A stretch of DNA of 64,000 nucleotides from contig NZ_OY763919.1 of assembly GCF_963667735.1 (NCBI RefSeq), positions 1,551,539 through 1,615,538 on the forward strand. Direction: 5' to 3'. The stretch is from an uncultured Methanoregula sp. (GTDB lineage: Archaea; Halobacteriota; Methanomicrobia; Methanomicrobiales; Methanospirillaceae). The notes beneath the pieces were generated by a model that did no database searches, was not told where the DNA came from, and saw only the letters and a program-made list of their open reading frames with translations. Every line of letters begins with the position of its first letter. Within the stretch, counting starts at the first letter, position 1. The position numbers and the translations under genes are program-made. Of the stretch, positions 10,201 to 18,352 are shown one piece after another.

Positions 10201-10971
10201 CCAGTCCAACGCCAGCAGTCCACGTCATCGGGAAGCGGCATGTCGATCGCAAACGGGGCCCCGGCCGGTGGGACAGTGACGTATTCCTTTGGGGAGCCGG
10301 TCACGGATTATCCGGTCTCCATTGAGAGCATAGCGTTTGTTCCCGACCAGTCCATCGGCCAGTCCCAGTGCCTGGTCACCCGGACCAGCCCAACAGCAGG
10401 GTTCACCGTTCCGGACCGGCCGGCGGTTTACGAGAGCATCCAGATCAACTGGATCAATCCGAACGTCATGTCGGATGCTACGATCCAGTTCAGCGTGAAG
10501 GGATCCTGGATGCGGGAGCATAATGTCGGGCCCCAGGAGATCGTCATGATGCGGCAGCACGACCTGGTCTGGGCGGAGATCCCGACGGTCTACGACCATG
10601 TTGCAAACGATATCTATTATTTCCGGGCAACAACACCGGGCTTCTCGAACTTCGCGGTATCGGTCCGGAAGAACATGACGGTCGCGGTAGTCTCGAATAC
10701 CACAACCGTTCCAACATCCTCCCCGACCATGACCAGCACGGCCGCAATAACCTCGACAACGGGTACCATAAAATCCAGTACCCCGGCCAGGCAGACGTCA
10801 CCGACTCCAACGCCTGTCCCGGCGCCTGCAGTGCAGCCCGAAACCGGCATACCCGTTCTGTACATAATTGCCGGTATCGCGATCATCATCCTTGCAGTGG
10901 TCGGCTTCTTCATCGGGAGACGCTGGTGGATCCGCCGCCAGAACCCGGCGCTTTTCCGGAAATATGACTGA
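7288..10971 (+). CDS. Giant surface protein: seven FG-GAP-like repeats, two PKD, TIG, PGF-pre-PGF, TM anchor
   Basis: 1227 residues from ATG 7288. This start gives a clean signal peptide (MNYCSFPTR, then a hydrophobic stretch ending in VSGA) and the same leader spacing as the upstream gene; an in-frame ATG at 7171 would make the conserved leader coding. The N-terminal region ends in YPVTIDPV. Seven FG-GAP-like repeats (core FGxSVALSSNGTTALIGA, about residues 237-645) probably form a seven-bladed integrin-like propeller. Two nearly identical PKD domains (about 652-848), one TIG (852-944), a TPTP linker, a PGF-pre-PGF-like domain, a Thr-rich stalk and a membrane helix follow, ending in RRQNPALFRKYD. 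It is presumably an anchored extracellular adhesin or envelope protein; the ligand is unknown. Confidence 0.9.
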   Translation: MNYCSFPTRIILAGVFLLIILCIVPVSGATVHLPDREEIPSILAGVSTGSASPEFRHDHISGTWSASQPDSRSGIVVSTDGTVIFTAASSSFGMQFNGLGRTGEISPAVAGTIQADRDRLTIDRGTTTEWYVSDSSGIEQGMTITARPGGTGPLMVNFTLTGGELHPVAAGQALTFFNAAGPALQYGSLSAHDVTGRSLPARFALSGKTLSWQIDDRDAIYPVTIDPVIIPVSSATARFTGNTNLDDFGSSVSLTSDGTMVLVGLDSDSGAAYIFTMPAGGWSGTTSSSNANATFSGGQVTNYFGHSVSLSSNGTTALIGAYRNSTAFSNAGAAYIFTMPSGGWSGTTSSSNANATLLGGADWDYFGYSVALSSDGSTALVGAYYNKTGGNPMGGAAYLFKIPAGGWSGTISASDANATFIASGANNDLGYSVALSSNGTTALVGAYGDNTGGWETGAAYLFTMPAGGWSGTTSVSNANATFMGGSGGDLFGKSVALSSDGTTALIGAWENDTAGSNSGAAYIFTMPAGGWGGKTSSSNANATFTGGASNDNFGKSLALTSNGSRVLIGAYKNATSFSEAGAAYNFTMPSGGWSGTTSASNADSIFTGGASSDQFGNSVALSSNGTTSIIGAWKNATGAWEAGATYISSRTEVPAASFTSTNVSVVTNSTTQGWSGVSPFTMQFTDTSGNTPTSWAWARNNLTSTSWTVFNTSQNARDMFWTGNWSVNLTATNSAGSNVSVQTLWVNVTPPVVPVASFTSANVSVATNSTSQGWSGVNPFTMQFTDTSGNTPTSWAWARNNLTSQSWTVFNTSQNARDMFWTGNWSVNLTATNSAGGNISSQTLWVNVSAAPAAPTITSITPSSGQNTTSVSITNLAGSGFYGTPTVKLIRFGYGNIVATSVTVVSSNQMTCTFDLTNKISGTWNVNVVNPDNQATTLPNGFTITNSSTPTPTPTPTPNPTPTSSGGGDVGPVQRQQSTSSGSGMSIANGAPAGGTVTYSFGEPVTDYPVSIESIAFVPDQSIGQSQCLVTRTSPTAGFTVPDRPAVYESIQINWINPNVMSDATIQFSVKGSWMREHNVGPQEIVMMRQHDLVWAEIPTVYDHVANDIYYFRATTPGFSNFAVSVRKNMTVAVVSNTTTVPTSSPTMTSTAAITSTTGTIKSSTPARQTSPTPTPVPAPAVQPETGIPVLYIIAGIAIIILAVVGFFIGRRWWIRRQNPALFRKYD
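9241..9833 (+). repeat. Tandem near-identical PKD domain duplication
   Basis: Two 300-base units (9241-9540 and 9541-9833) encode PKD domains. The central 200 bases (9297-9496 against 9597-9796) differ at only a few positions, so the duplication is recent or maintained by gene conversion. Both contain CAGGGATGGTCGGGCGTCA and the codons for NTPTSWAWARNNLTS. Confidence 0.85.
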
Positions 10972-11600
10972 TCCGGCCAGGCGGTCTGCATCGGGGGAAG
11001 CACTCTCTCTCCTCTTCCGGGTATGTCCCGGTCTGTCCGCGGAAGCGGATTTGTAGTACTCCGGGGTTCAGCTAATACCCGTCCCGGCATAATATTGCCG
11101 GAGCGATATAACCTCATTTTATTATAGTCCCGGGATTACTGGCATCAGATACTATGATGGCCCAGAGAATTATTCCGGATTGCCCCCGGTGCCGGCTTCC
11201 GGCCGAAGATGCATATGCAGTTGGAATCGCTCACGAATGCCGGGAAAAAGCAGGTTCCTGCGCACCTGTCCTCGATGCAGAGAAATGCAACGAGGCTCTC
11301 CAAATAGTGGCGCTGATCCGTAATCACACCGGCTCCGGTTTTATGGCCTATTCTGCCGAGTGAATGCGGATTTTCCCAAAATATGATGACATGTACAAAG
11401 GTGATACGGAGTTCCCGTCATACCGGTACTCACCGGTGCCGGCTCTCCTGGCCTTTCCGGAGGAGGCATGCCCGGCCGGCGCCCGTGGAACGGCCTGTAT
11501 TGCCCGCGGCTGCCTGAACTCCAGTCATAAATCGGGGAGTGCGGGGATCGCTTTCTCCGGCCCCGCCTGCCATCCTGCCGGGCAGGTGCTTTCGTGTCCC
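10972..11600. other. Region between the surface-protein genes and the channel gene, with no confident gene
   Basis: About 630 bases between a plus-strand gene and the 3' end of a minus-strand gene. The only candidate is a 69-codon frame at 11154-11363, listed separately. A TATA-like TTTTATTATAG lies at about 11117-11127, ahead of it. From 11364 onward there is a 100-codon frame (11364-11666) that runs into the channel gene on the opposite strand and looks like a shadow. No RNA gene or repeat was recognised. Confidence 0.4.
11154..11363 (+). CDS. Possible small cysteine-containing protein
   Basis: 69 residues, not recognised. It begins MMAQRIIPDCPRC and has further Cys residues near positions 29, 36 and 45, so a small zinc-binding fold is conceivable. 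An AT-rich promoter-like element lies about 30 bases upstream, which would suit a leaderless or short-leader transcript. Codon use is not decisive and no neighbour supports it; it could be a chance frame in an otherwise empty interval. Confidence 0.3.
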   Translation: MMAQRIIPDCPRCRLPAEDAYAVGIAHECREKAGSCAPVLDAEKCNEALQIVALIRNHTGSGFMAYSAE

Positions 11601-12530
11601 TTATTTTTCCGGGGGCTCAAAGATCGCTGTACGGCCCGGTGCCTTCCCTTCATTTCTTTCCGGTGAAAAATGGTGCCCGCAGGCAGGGCAGACCGCATCC
11701 TCCTGCCGGCGTCTCTCCTCCAGGATCTCCCTCTCGGTCTCTTCGAAAAAGCCGGCTGCGAGCACGGCCGTTGGCAGGGCTAAAATGGCAATACCCACAA
11801 CGAGCACGATTCCGCCAATCACCTTCCCCAGCGCGGTGACCGGGTACATGGTGCCGGACCCGGCCGTTGCGAGAGTGACAAGCGCCCACCACATCGCGTT
11901 CGGGATGCTGGCAAAGAGCTCAGGCTGGGCATCGTGCTCGGCATAGTACATCAGGGTGCTGGCAATGATGATGGCAAAGACCAGGATCGAGAGGGTGATG
12001 ATGAGCTGCTCTTTTTTCCGGTTGATGACCCGCCCGAACGTCCTGACCGCATCCGAATAACGGCCGAGTTTCAGAACCCGGATGATCCGGAAGAGCCGGA
12101 TTATCCGGAGGAAGCGGAGATCGACCGGGAATATGATCGGAAGGTAGAACGGCGCGATAGCCAGCAGGTCAACGAGTGCAAGCGGGGTCAGGGCATACCG
12201 GATGCGCCCGGTAAAGGGATTCCTGAATGCGGGATCTGTGGTGCAGACCCAGATGCGGAGAACGTATTCCACGGTGAACGCGGCAAAGGAGATCACATCG
12301 ATGGTTGTGAAAAACCAGAAATACTTGGCATACAGCCACGGCACGGTCTCGAGAATCACCACGGCAACGTTCAGGACGATCAGGAAGATCATGCAGTAGT
12401 TGAAGTACCGGGCTGTGGCGTTGCCGTCCACTTCCTCTTCCATGATGTGGTAGACGGTTCTTTTCAGGGACTGGTACGTTGTTACCGCTCTTCCTGCCGG
12501 CACAACCGCTGCGTCAACAATTCTCTGCAT
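11601..12530 (-). CDS. Voltage-gated ion channel family protein (six-TM, Kv-like) with atypical pore motif
   Basis: 309 residues. Four helices of a voltage-sensor domain occur in order, with an S4 rich in regularly spaced arginines (RFLRIIRLFRIIRVLK). S5, a pore loop and S6 follow, then a short cytoplasmic tail with CPACGHHF. The pore loop reads WWALVTLATAGSGTMYP: the potassium filter TVGYGD is replaced by TAGSGT at residues 222-227 (bases 11850-11867), while the surrounding WW and MYPVT are normal for the family. This suggests changed selectivity or loss of conduction; that is inference. The cysteine-cluster gene lies upstream on the same strand, 48 bases away. Confidence 0.88.
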   Translation of the reverse strand: MQRIVDAAVVPAGRAVTTYQSLKRTVYHIMEEEVDGNATARYFNYCMIFLIVLNVAVVILETVPWLYAKYFWFFTTIDVISFAAFTVEYVLRIWVCTTDPAFRNPFTGRIRYALTPLALVDLLAIAPFYLPIIFPVDLRFLRIIRLFRIIRVLKLGRYSDAVRTFGRVINRKKEQLIITLSILVFAIIIASTLMYYAEHDAQPELFASIPNAMWWALVTLATAGSGTMYPVTALGKVIGGIVLVVGIAILALPTAVLAAGFFEETEREILEERRRQEDAVCPACGHHFSPERNEGKAPGRTAIFEPPEK

Positions 12531-12578
12531 ATCCGTAATCCTGGGTGTGGTCGGTGGGTTTACCGGCTCTTTCGTGGG

Positions 12579-13175
12579 TCATTCAACCGGGTCTGCTCTG
12601 TACCCGTGGGATGCGAGGATGGCATTGACACCTGCCATCCATTCCCGGTCGTTTCCCTGCCCGGAACCCTGCATCTGCGTGTGGATGCGGGCACCCGGCG
12701 CGTGGGCGTGCTGCACCACCGGGCCGGGCTCTGGTACATTGAGGTGGGGAAGGTTAGCGATCTTCTCGTTCCAGAGGGAGAGCAGGACCTCATCGAGGGT
12801 GCTGAGCTGGCCCTTGCCGATAATCTTTCCCCGGATCTCCCCGGTCTCCGCATGCCGGATCAGCATCCGGTAGCAGCCAAACTCCCGGCAGATCGCGGGC
12901 CGGGTAGGATACACGGCGCAGGTAAATCTGCCGTCCGGGTTTCTGCACAGGAACGGGCAGCCTTTGCTACCGGCAGGGTTCTTCCCCCCGTTTGATTCCT
13001 CGTATTCATCGCCGATCTCTTCTGCGAACTCCGGCTGCACGTGAACCTGGAAATGTTCGCCGGTGATGCCGTTGTGGCAGAAGTAATCCTGATCGGTCAT
13101 CTGGCGTTCGATCCGGATGAACGCCCCGTAGCTCTGGCAGCATCTCCCGCATCCGTTGCACTCAAAGCTTGCCAT
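12579..13175 (-). CDS. YkgJ-type cysteine-cluster protein
   Basis: 198 residues. The N-terminus has CNGCGRCC followed by CPFLC, CAVY and CREFGCYR, which is the pattern of the YkgJ/UPF0153 family, thought to bind zinc or an iron-sulfur cluster. About 65 C-terminal residues beyond the cluster are poorly conserved. Function is unknown; family members sit in varied contexts. It is divergent from the carbonic anhydrase gene and may be co-transcribed with the downstream channel gene. Confidence 0.8.
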   Translation of the reverse strand: MASFECNGCGRCCQSYGAFIRIERQMTDQDYFCHNGITGEHFQVHVQPEFAEEIGDEYEESNGGKNPAGSKGCPFLCRNPDGRFTCAVYPTRPAICREFGCYRMLIRHAETGEIRGKIIGKGQLSTLDEVLLSLWNEKIANLPHLNVPEPGPVVQHAHAPGARIHTQMQGSGQGNDREWMAGVNAILASHGYRADPVE

Positions 13176-13388
13176 AGCACTAAACGATCTCGCACGGACG
13201 ACATGATAATCATTCTGAAACCGGCATTCTCCAGGGTACAGCCGGTTCCTTTATCTTGAACATCCGATGCATCAGAGCCGGCCATCCCGCGGCCCCGGCG
13301 TTTTCTGGTGTCCCTGGTTCTCAGAAAGTATGCGTGGATTATAACTGCAAAGATGCCCAACGATCCTCTAAAATCTTAAGGTCAGACC

Positions 13389-14024
13389 ATGAACCCGCCA
13401 AAGTCCCCGGCCCATTCCTCCCGCCACGAGACCGGATCCCCACTCATCGATGAGTTGCTCGCCGGTAACAAACGGTTCCGGCAGAATGAATTCTTGGAAC
13501 AGTACGACCGGTACTCCACGATAGCCAAGCAGCAGCACCCAAGAGTCCTCTGGATCGGGTGTTCGGATTCCCGGATCCAGAGCGGGCATATAACCAATGC
13601 CCAGCCGGGGATGCTCTTCATCCACCGGAATATCGGGAACATCATCCCGGTGCAGGACTGGAATTTCGCAACCGTGCTCGAATATGCTCTCGACCACCTG
13701 CACATACAGGACATTGTGATCTGCGGCCATTCGGACTGCGGGGCGATAAAAGCCTTGGATGGCGATGTGGAGAGCTCGTTCATCCAGATCTGGCTCAACA
13801 ATGCAATGGAGGCAAAGGAGCGGGTCGATGCAAAGATTGCCTCTCCCGTGACTCTTGAAGAACAGAGGGAGCGCCTGAGCCTGATCGCACAGGAGAATAT
13901 CCGGCTCCAGATCGAACACCTGCAGATGTATCCCCAGGCAAAGAAGGCCCTTGCCGAGAAGAGGCTCCGGATCCACGGGCTCTATTACAATCTTGATAAC
14001 GGCATTCTTGAAAAGATCCAGTAA
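13389..14024 (+). CDS. Beta-class carbonic anhydrase
   Basis: 211 residues, cytoplasmic, interconverting CO2 and bicarbonate. Zinc ligands are C58 (in GCSDSR), H114 and C117 (in CGHSDCGA), with the conserved D60/R62 dyad. Length and motif spacing fit the family. In a CO2-reducing methanogen it could supply bicarbonate or CO2 for anabolism. It is transcribed divergently from the cysteine-cluster gene, with about 210 bases between them for promoters. Confidence 0.94.
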   Translation: MNPPKSPAHSSRHETGSPLIDELLAGNKRFRQNEFLEQYDRYSTIAKQQHPRVLWIGCSDSRIQSGHITNAQPGMLFIHRNIGNIIPVQDWNFATVLEYALDHLHIQDIVICGHSDCGAIKALDGDVESSFIQIWLNNAMEAKERVDAKIASPVTLEEQRERLSLIAQENIRLQIEHLQMYPQAKKALAEKRLRIHGLYYNLDNGILEKIQ

Positions 14025-14096
14025 TGGTCGGGAGCGGCCGGCCCTCCCCATCCACAAACAAGATATGCCCATGGAAGAAATCCACTGAATACTAAT

Positions 14097-15377
14097 ATGA
14101 AGAGCACGTGGTTTTTCCTGATCGCCGCAGGCCTCATTTGTTCTGGTTGTTTTACGGGAATCGCTGCCGCAACCAGTATCGTCACTGACTGGACCGAGCG
14201 CCCTCTTGTCGACAACAGTCCGTTCTCGGGGGTCCAGATCTCGGCCGACGGCAACACGGTCTTTGCCGGGGGAAACCAGATGCTGGTGCGGAACTGGGAC
14301 GGGACTTCCCATTATGGCGGGCGATCCGGGTTTGTTGCGGCAATGAGCCCCGAGGGCGATTACTCCGTAACAGCGCAGGACCGGGTCGTGACCCTGCTGA
14401 ACAACAAGGGCGAACCGCTCTGGGAGCGGAATATGCCGGCCACGGTCAGCGCGGTTGCCATATCCCGCAACGGGGACGTGATCATATCGGCCGATGTGAC
14501 CGGGTATTACAACTCGTGGGCGAGAAACGGGGATTTTTACGGGCGGATCAATGAAGCGCTCCCCAAGAAGATCGCGATCTCCCGGAACGCCGATCTCGTG
14601 GTGGCAACCACGGACGGGGGGATCCGGGTCTTCGATAGCGGGCTGAACCTGAAGTGGGCCGACAACACGAGCGGGAGCCTCTATACCTACATTGGCATAT
14701 CAGCGGATGGCTCCACTATCCTGACCTCGGGTGCTACCCGCCTCGCATCCTATACCCCGGGAGGGAAACTCAACTGGATGCGGGACGACGTGACCAAAGA
14801 CGCGATCCTCGATATGGCCATTTCCGAGGATGGATCGGCCATCATTCTCGGGAGTCAGGACAATTCTGTGACCGCGGTCGACCGGTTCGGCAAGACCCAC
14901 TGGACGTATACTACCGGGACCAGCTGGGCAAATTCTGTTGGTGTATCGAAGGACGCGTCGGTCATCGCGGCCGGTACCAATGACGGGACCGTGTATGTGC
15001 TCGATCACGGGGGTTCGCTCCAGATAAAGCGTGATCTCAAATCCATCATCCAGCCGCGCTCGCTTGCCGTGAGCCGCGATGGCACAAAGATCGTGGTCTC
15101 CGACCAGTACCACTTAAACGGCCTGTCCGTGCTTGGCAGTGGCGTTGATGAGGGCATGGTGGTGTACACGTCCACACCCATCAACCCCGCTGCCCGTTAT
15201 ACAACTCCGGAGACCCAGAGAATCCCTGACCCGACGCCGGTCCTGACTCCCGCGACAAAGGAAACAACATCCCCCCCGGCTGCCCCGGTGACGACCCCGA
15301 AGTCCTCGATCAGTCCCTTGACGGGCATCCTTGCCCTGGTATCGCTTGCGCTGGTACTTGCCAGAGTGAGAGAATAA
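14097..15377 (+). CDS. Secreted beta-propeller protein with C-terminal anchor-like tail
   Basis: 426 residues. The signal peptide MKSTWFFLIAAGL...GIAAA is followed by about seven WD/PQQ-like blades with repeated motifs such as ISADGNTVFAGG and VSRDGTKIVVS (about residues 35-350). A Pro/Thr linker then leads to a terminal hydrophobic helix starting SSISPLTGI and ending LARVRE. The helix-plus-basic-end layout resembles archaeal sorting or anchor tails and parallels the two PEGA proteins at 18-20 kb. It is likely exported and membrane-tethered. No catalytic residues are recognised. Confidence 0.82.
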   Translation: MKSTWFFLIAAGLICSGCFTGIAAATSIVTDWTERPLVDNSPFSGVQISADGNTVFAGGNQMLVRNWDGTSHYGGRSGFVAAMSPEGDYSVTAQDRVVTLLNNKGEPLWERNMPATVSAVAISRNGDVIISADVTGYYNSWARNGDFYGRINEALPKKIAISRNADLVVATTDGGIRVFDSGLNLKWADNTSGSLYTYIGISADGSTILTSGATRLASYTPGGKLNWMRDDVTKDAILDMAISEDGSAIILGSQDNSVTAVDRFGKTHWTYTTGTSWANSVGVSKDASVIAAGTNDGTVYVLDHGGSLQIKRDLKSIIQPRSLAVSRDGTKIVVSDQYHLNGLSVLGSGVDEGMVVYTSTPINPAARYTTPETQRIPDPTPVLTPATKETTSPPAAPVTTPKSSISPLTGILALVSLALVLARVRE

Positions 15378-15412
15378 TCCTTTTTTGTTAAAATTTGAAA
15401 AAATAAAAAAAA
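15378..15412. terminator. Bidirectional AT-rich terminator between convergent genes
   Basis: Immediately after the propeller gene the plus strand has CCTTTTTTG, and toward the convergent zinc-ribbon gene there are A-runs, which read as T-runs on the minus strand. This serves both convergent transcripts. Confidence 0.45.
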
Positions 15413-16570
15413 TCAGAAGAATTTGACCCGTACAGGACCTGCCTTGAAGAGACCGGACGGCATCTTCACCCGCTCGCCATACGCGGTCTGGAGCAGGGTC
15501 GCGAACCGGTCGTCCTCAGCAATCACGTATTCGAACTTGCCATCCATGGACTCGATGAGCATCTTGAACTCGCGCCCGTCCATGCCGGCATTCTCCGTGT
15601 CGATAAGTTTGAGCTTGATGGCTGTGATACGCTGGTTCTCGATAGCAAAGTTCTTGGGCGTTTCATGCAGGGCCTCCTCGGGGGGCATCTTCTCGTACCG
15701 TTTCCCGAATCCAAACGAGGCTGCCATCTGGCTGCCCATTATTCCGAAAAACCCTTTTCCTTCGGCTTTCGCCTTAAGATTAGCCTCCGCTACCGCCGCG
15801 TTCAGCATCGCCTGCGTCATCTGGGCAAGGATCATCCGGCGGGGGGTTACGACAATGGTATAGGTATCCCAGGATGCTCCGAACATCTTCATCTTTTTGG
15901 CATTCGGGATAACGCCAAGAACGCTCTCCCCGCCAGGAGGCGTTGCAGGTGCAGAGGCAGCGGGCGGGACTGGTGCCGGTGCTGCGGGAATCGAGGTACC
16001 GGCCGGTGCGCCACAGATCCCGCAAAATTTTGCGTTCTCACCAAGCGTCTCTCCGCAGGATCCGCAGACGTTTGCTGCCGGGGGTGCCGGTGACTCCGGC
16101 CGGACTGCGGCTGCAGCCTTGCCGCAGATCCCGCAGAACTTCTCGGTGCCCTTCAGCCGGCTGCCACATGCTGAACAGACGTACTCATCGGGTCTTTCGG
16201 TCACTTCTGGTACCGGTTCCTGGACCGGGGGGCGTGAACCGGCCGGGATCCCGCAGGATCCGCAGAACCTGGCGTCACTCCCCAATACTGCCCCGCAGGA
16301 AGCACAGACCGGCTCCGGCCCGGGAGCCGGTTCATCATCCTGTACTGATGCCGGAACAGGAGCCGGCGGGGCGATCTTCTCACCGCAGGTGCTGCAGAAT
16401 TTGTCTCCGGGAAGAAGAATGGTTTTACAGGCTTTGCAGACCGGGTTTTCCGGGGGACTTTTTACCGCCGGGGTCTCTCCTGCAGTCTCTTCTGCCTGCG
16501 ATGCTCCGCAGTTCCGGCAGAATTTTGCCGTTTCTGATACGCTTTTTCCGCATTCAGGGCAGTAGGGCAT
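15413..16570 (-). CDS. Protein with five zinc ribbons and a C-terminal unknown domain
   Basis: 385 residues. Five tandem zinc-ribbon units of the form CxxC-x(10-11)-FCxxCG, beginning CPECGKS, CKACKT, CASCGA, CSACGS and CGSCGE, occupy about residues 1-210 and are separated by Pro/Ala-rich linkers. The remaining 165 residues form a domain starting SVLGVIPNAKKMKMFG, which has a PH-like look (ITVVTPRRMILAQ-type strands); this is only a guess. Zinc ribbons of this kind often mediate protein binding. It stands alone and converges with the secreted propeller gene. Confidence 0.8.
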   Translation of the reverse strand: MPYCPECGKSVSETAKFCRNCGASQAEETAGETPAVKSPPENPVCKACKTILLPGDKFCSTCGEKIAPPAPVPASVQDDEPAPGPEPVCASCGAVLGSDARFCGSCGIPAGSRPPVQEPVPEVTERPDEYVCSACGSRLKGTEKFCGICGKAAAAVRPESPAPPAANVCGSCGETLGENAKFCGICGAPAGTSIPAAPAPVPPAASAPATPPGGESVLGVIPNAKKMKMFGASWDTYTIVVTPRRMILAQMTQAMLNAAVAEANLKAKAEGKGFFGIMGSQMAASFGFGKRYEKMPPEEALHETPKNFAIENQRITAIKLKLIDTENAGMDGREFKMLIESMDGKFEYVIAEDDRFATLLQTAYGERVKMPSGLFKAGPVRVKFF

Positions 16571-16846
16571 AATAAATCACGTACCCATGAGTATTATCCC
16601 TGAAATTTATGAGTCTTGCCAAACGGAAGACCCCGCCAGGATCCCGGATATTTAGGGAATGAACAAGGAAAAAAGTGCAATACCCCGGGCACAATAACCG
16701 GCTATATTACCGGGGAATCCTCTCCGGTCCGTCAGATCTTCCTGCCCGGGTGATCCCGGGATAAGCAGACCTTTCCCGGATGTAAAAAATATCGTCTTGT
16801 ACCTGCACGGTCTCCTGCATTGTTTGCAGGCTTCGGTCCCGCCGGT

Positions 16847-17161
16847 TTACTCCTCGACGCTCTTAGCCCGCTTGACCCGTTCCTTGGTGGAGAACCCGGT
16901 CACCGCGTCGAGGTACTTCCGGAAACGCTTGTTGGTATCGATGATTATCTCATCGTTTGCACTCAGGTCGGACTCGGTGTCGATGATGACCGATTTGCTG
17001 CCGGCCCCGATGGTCACGTCCAGGCGCTTGAGCGCACCGAATCTGACCCTGAATCCCTTGGTTGTCTTCTCCGGCTCCACGCCAAAACAGGCTTTAAGTT
17101 CCGCTGCCGCCCTGGTTTCGAGGTCTTTGGTGAGCCCGCGCTTGATGGGGTATTCTTGCAT
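16847..17161 (-). CDS. DUF5611-like small protein
   Basis: 104 residues starting MQEYPIKRGLTKDLE. It is compact, with alternating alpha/beta character and many charged residues, and ends VKRAKSVEE. It resembles a conserved methanogen family of unknown function (DUF5611, from memory). It is divergent from the PAC2-family gene with only 35 bases between the starts, so the two promoters must overlap. The 276 bases downstream, up to the zinc-ribbon gene, hold no recognisable feature. Confidence 0.72.
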   Translation of the reverse strand: MQEYPIKRGLTKDLETRAAAELKACFGVEPEKTTKGFRVRFGALKRLDVTIGAGSKSVIIDTESDLSANDEIIIDTNKRFRKYLDAVTGFSTKERVKRAKSVEE

Positions 17162-17196
17162 ACTATTTTTTTAGGTAGTGGGTATATGTTAACTTA

Positions 17197-17937
17197 ATGA
17201 CGGCAGAGTTCTCAAACGATCTGAAAATTTTTTCAAAACCGCTTCCCACCAACGGTGCAGCGGTCCTCATGGGCTTTCCCGGCAGCGGGCTTGTGGGAAC
17301 GATCGCGCTCCAGTACCTGGTTGACCAGATGGAGTTTGAGCTGATCGGGTCGATGACGTCGAAATTTTTCCCGCCTCTTGCCATGATGAACCGGGGCCTG
17401 ATCAATGATCCGGTCCGGGTGTACGCCAAGAACGATGAGACCTGCAATATTGCAGCCATCGTTGCCGACATTCCCATTGCTCCCATGATCTGTTACGAGA
17501 TCTCGAACGGGATCCTGGAATGGGTTGCCCAGTACCAGCCAAAAGAGGTCCTCACGATTGCTGGTATAATAACGAATGAACCCGAGAAACGGGTCTTTGG
17601 CGTGGCAACCACGCAGGAAGCCCTGACCCGGATCGAGCCGCATACGATGGTCCTTCCCATCGGCAGCATCTCGGGGATTGCATCCAGCATCTTGACGGAA
17701 TGCAAAGTTCGGAACATCCCCGCGGTGGGTCTCCTTGGCGAGACCGTCAATGCGCCGGATCCGCGGGCTTCGGCAGCAACGATCGAGGTGCTCAACAAGA
17801 TGTACAACCTCTCCCTCGATATCCAGCCCCTGATCGACCAGGCGGTCGAGATCGAACAGAGCATGGGAAAACTGGCTGAAGAAGTCCAGCAGTCTGCGGA
17901 AGCCACGCCGAAAAAAGATCTTCCAATGTACGGGTGA
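17197..17937 (+). CDS. PAC2-family proteasome assembly chaperone-like protein
   Basis: 246 residues. The PAC2 signature GFPGSGLVGTIALQYL occurs near the N-terminus, followed by the alpha/beta core (LTIAGI, VFGVATT, GSISGI, NIPAVGLLGET) and a C-terminal helical tail (VEIEQSMGKLAEEVQQ). Archaeal homologues are annotated as proteasome assembly chaperones, although direct activity is poorly tested. The DUF473 gene follows after six bases, so the two are almost certainly co-transcribed. Confidence 0.85.
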   Translation: MTAEFSNDLKIFSKPLPTNGAAVLMGFPGSGLVGTIALQYLVDQMEFELIGSMTSKFFPPLAMMNRGLINDPVRVYAKNDETCNIAAIVADIPIAPMICYEISNGILEWVAQYQPKEVLTIAGIITNEPEKRVFGVATTQEALTRIEPHTMVLPIGSISGIASSILTECKVRNIPAVGLLGETVNAPDPRASAATIEVLNKMYNLSLDIQPLIDQAVEIEQSMGKLAEEVQQSAEATPKKDLPMYG

Positions 17938-17943
17938 TCGGAG

Positions 17944-18342
17944 ATGAAATGCGCAGCGTTAACCAGCATCTCTCCTGAAGTAATCAAGGATCTCAAGACC
18001 GGCCGGCCCCGGACCATTGAACTCTTGAGCACGCACAATATCGTGACTATCGCCGAAGTGGAGCCGGGTCCTGAAACCCACCTCTTCATGACCTCGGTGG
18101 ACACCGAGGATCTCTCACCCGGGGATGCTGGGATCTGTGTCTATGTCCTTGCCACCGCCCTCAGCATGAAACGGATCGTGGAATTCACACCGGGGTCCTA
18201 TTACCAGGAGCGGGAGCGGATGTCTGCCCGGGTGCAGGTGAAGTTCTGTGCAACTTCCGTTGTAAAGGAAGTGTTCAATGAGGGACTCTGCAAGCCCACT
18301 GCCGTGGAAGTGCTCAAGTCCTCGTGTTACCACGCAGGATAA
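17944..18342 (+). CDS. DUF473-family protein
   Basis: 132 residues beginning MKCAALTSISPEVIKDL. The length and the TIELLSTHNIVTI and SPGDAGICVYV strands fit the archaeal DUF473 family, whose function is unknown. It lies in an operon with the PAC2 gene (six-base gap) and converges on the Thr-rich surface protein, with ten bases between stops. Confidence 0.75.
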   Translation: MKCAALTSISPEVIKDLKTGRPRTIELLSTHNIVTIAEVEPGPETHLFMTSVDTEDLSPGDAGICVYVLATALSMKRIVEFTPGSYYQERERMSARVQVKFCATSVVKEVFNEGLCKPTAVEVLKSSCYHAG

Positions 18343-18352
18343 TTTTTCTTTT

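Noticed and set aside
11934..12995. 353-codon plus-strand frame
   Set aside because: Antisense to the channel and cysteine-cluster genes, with no ribosome binding site or domain.
13197..13380. Possible attachment site or mobile element in the intergenic space before carbonic anhydrase
   Set aside because: No repeats, integrase or tRNA fragment found.
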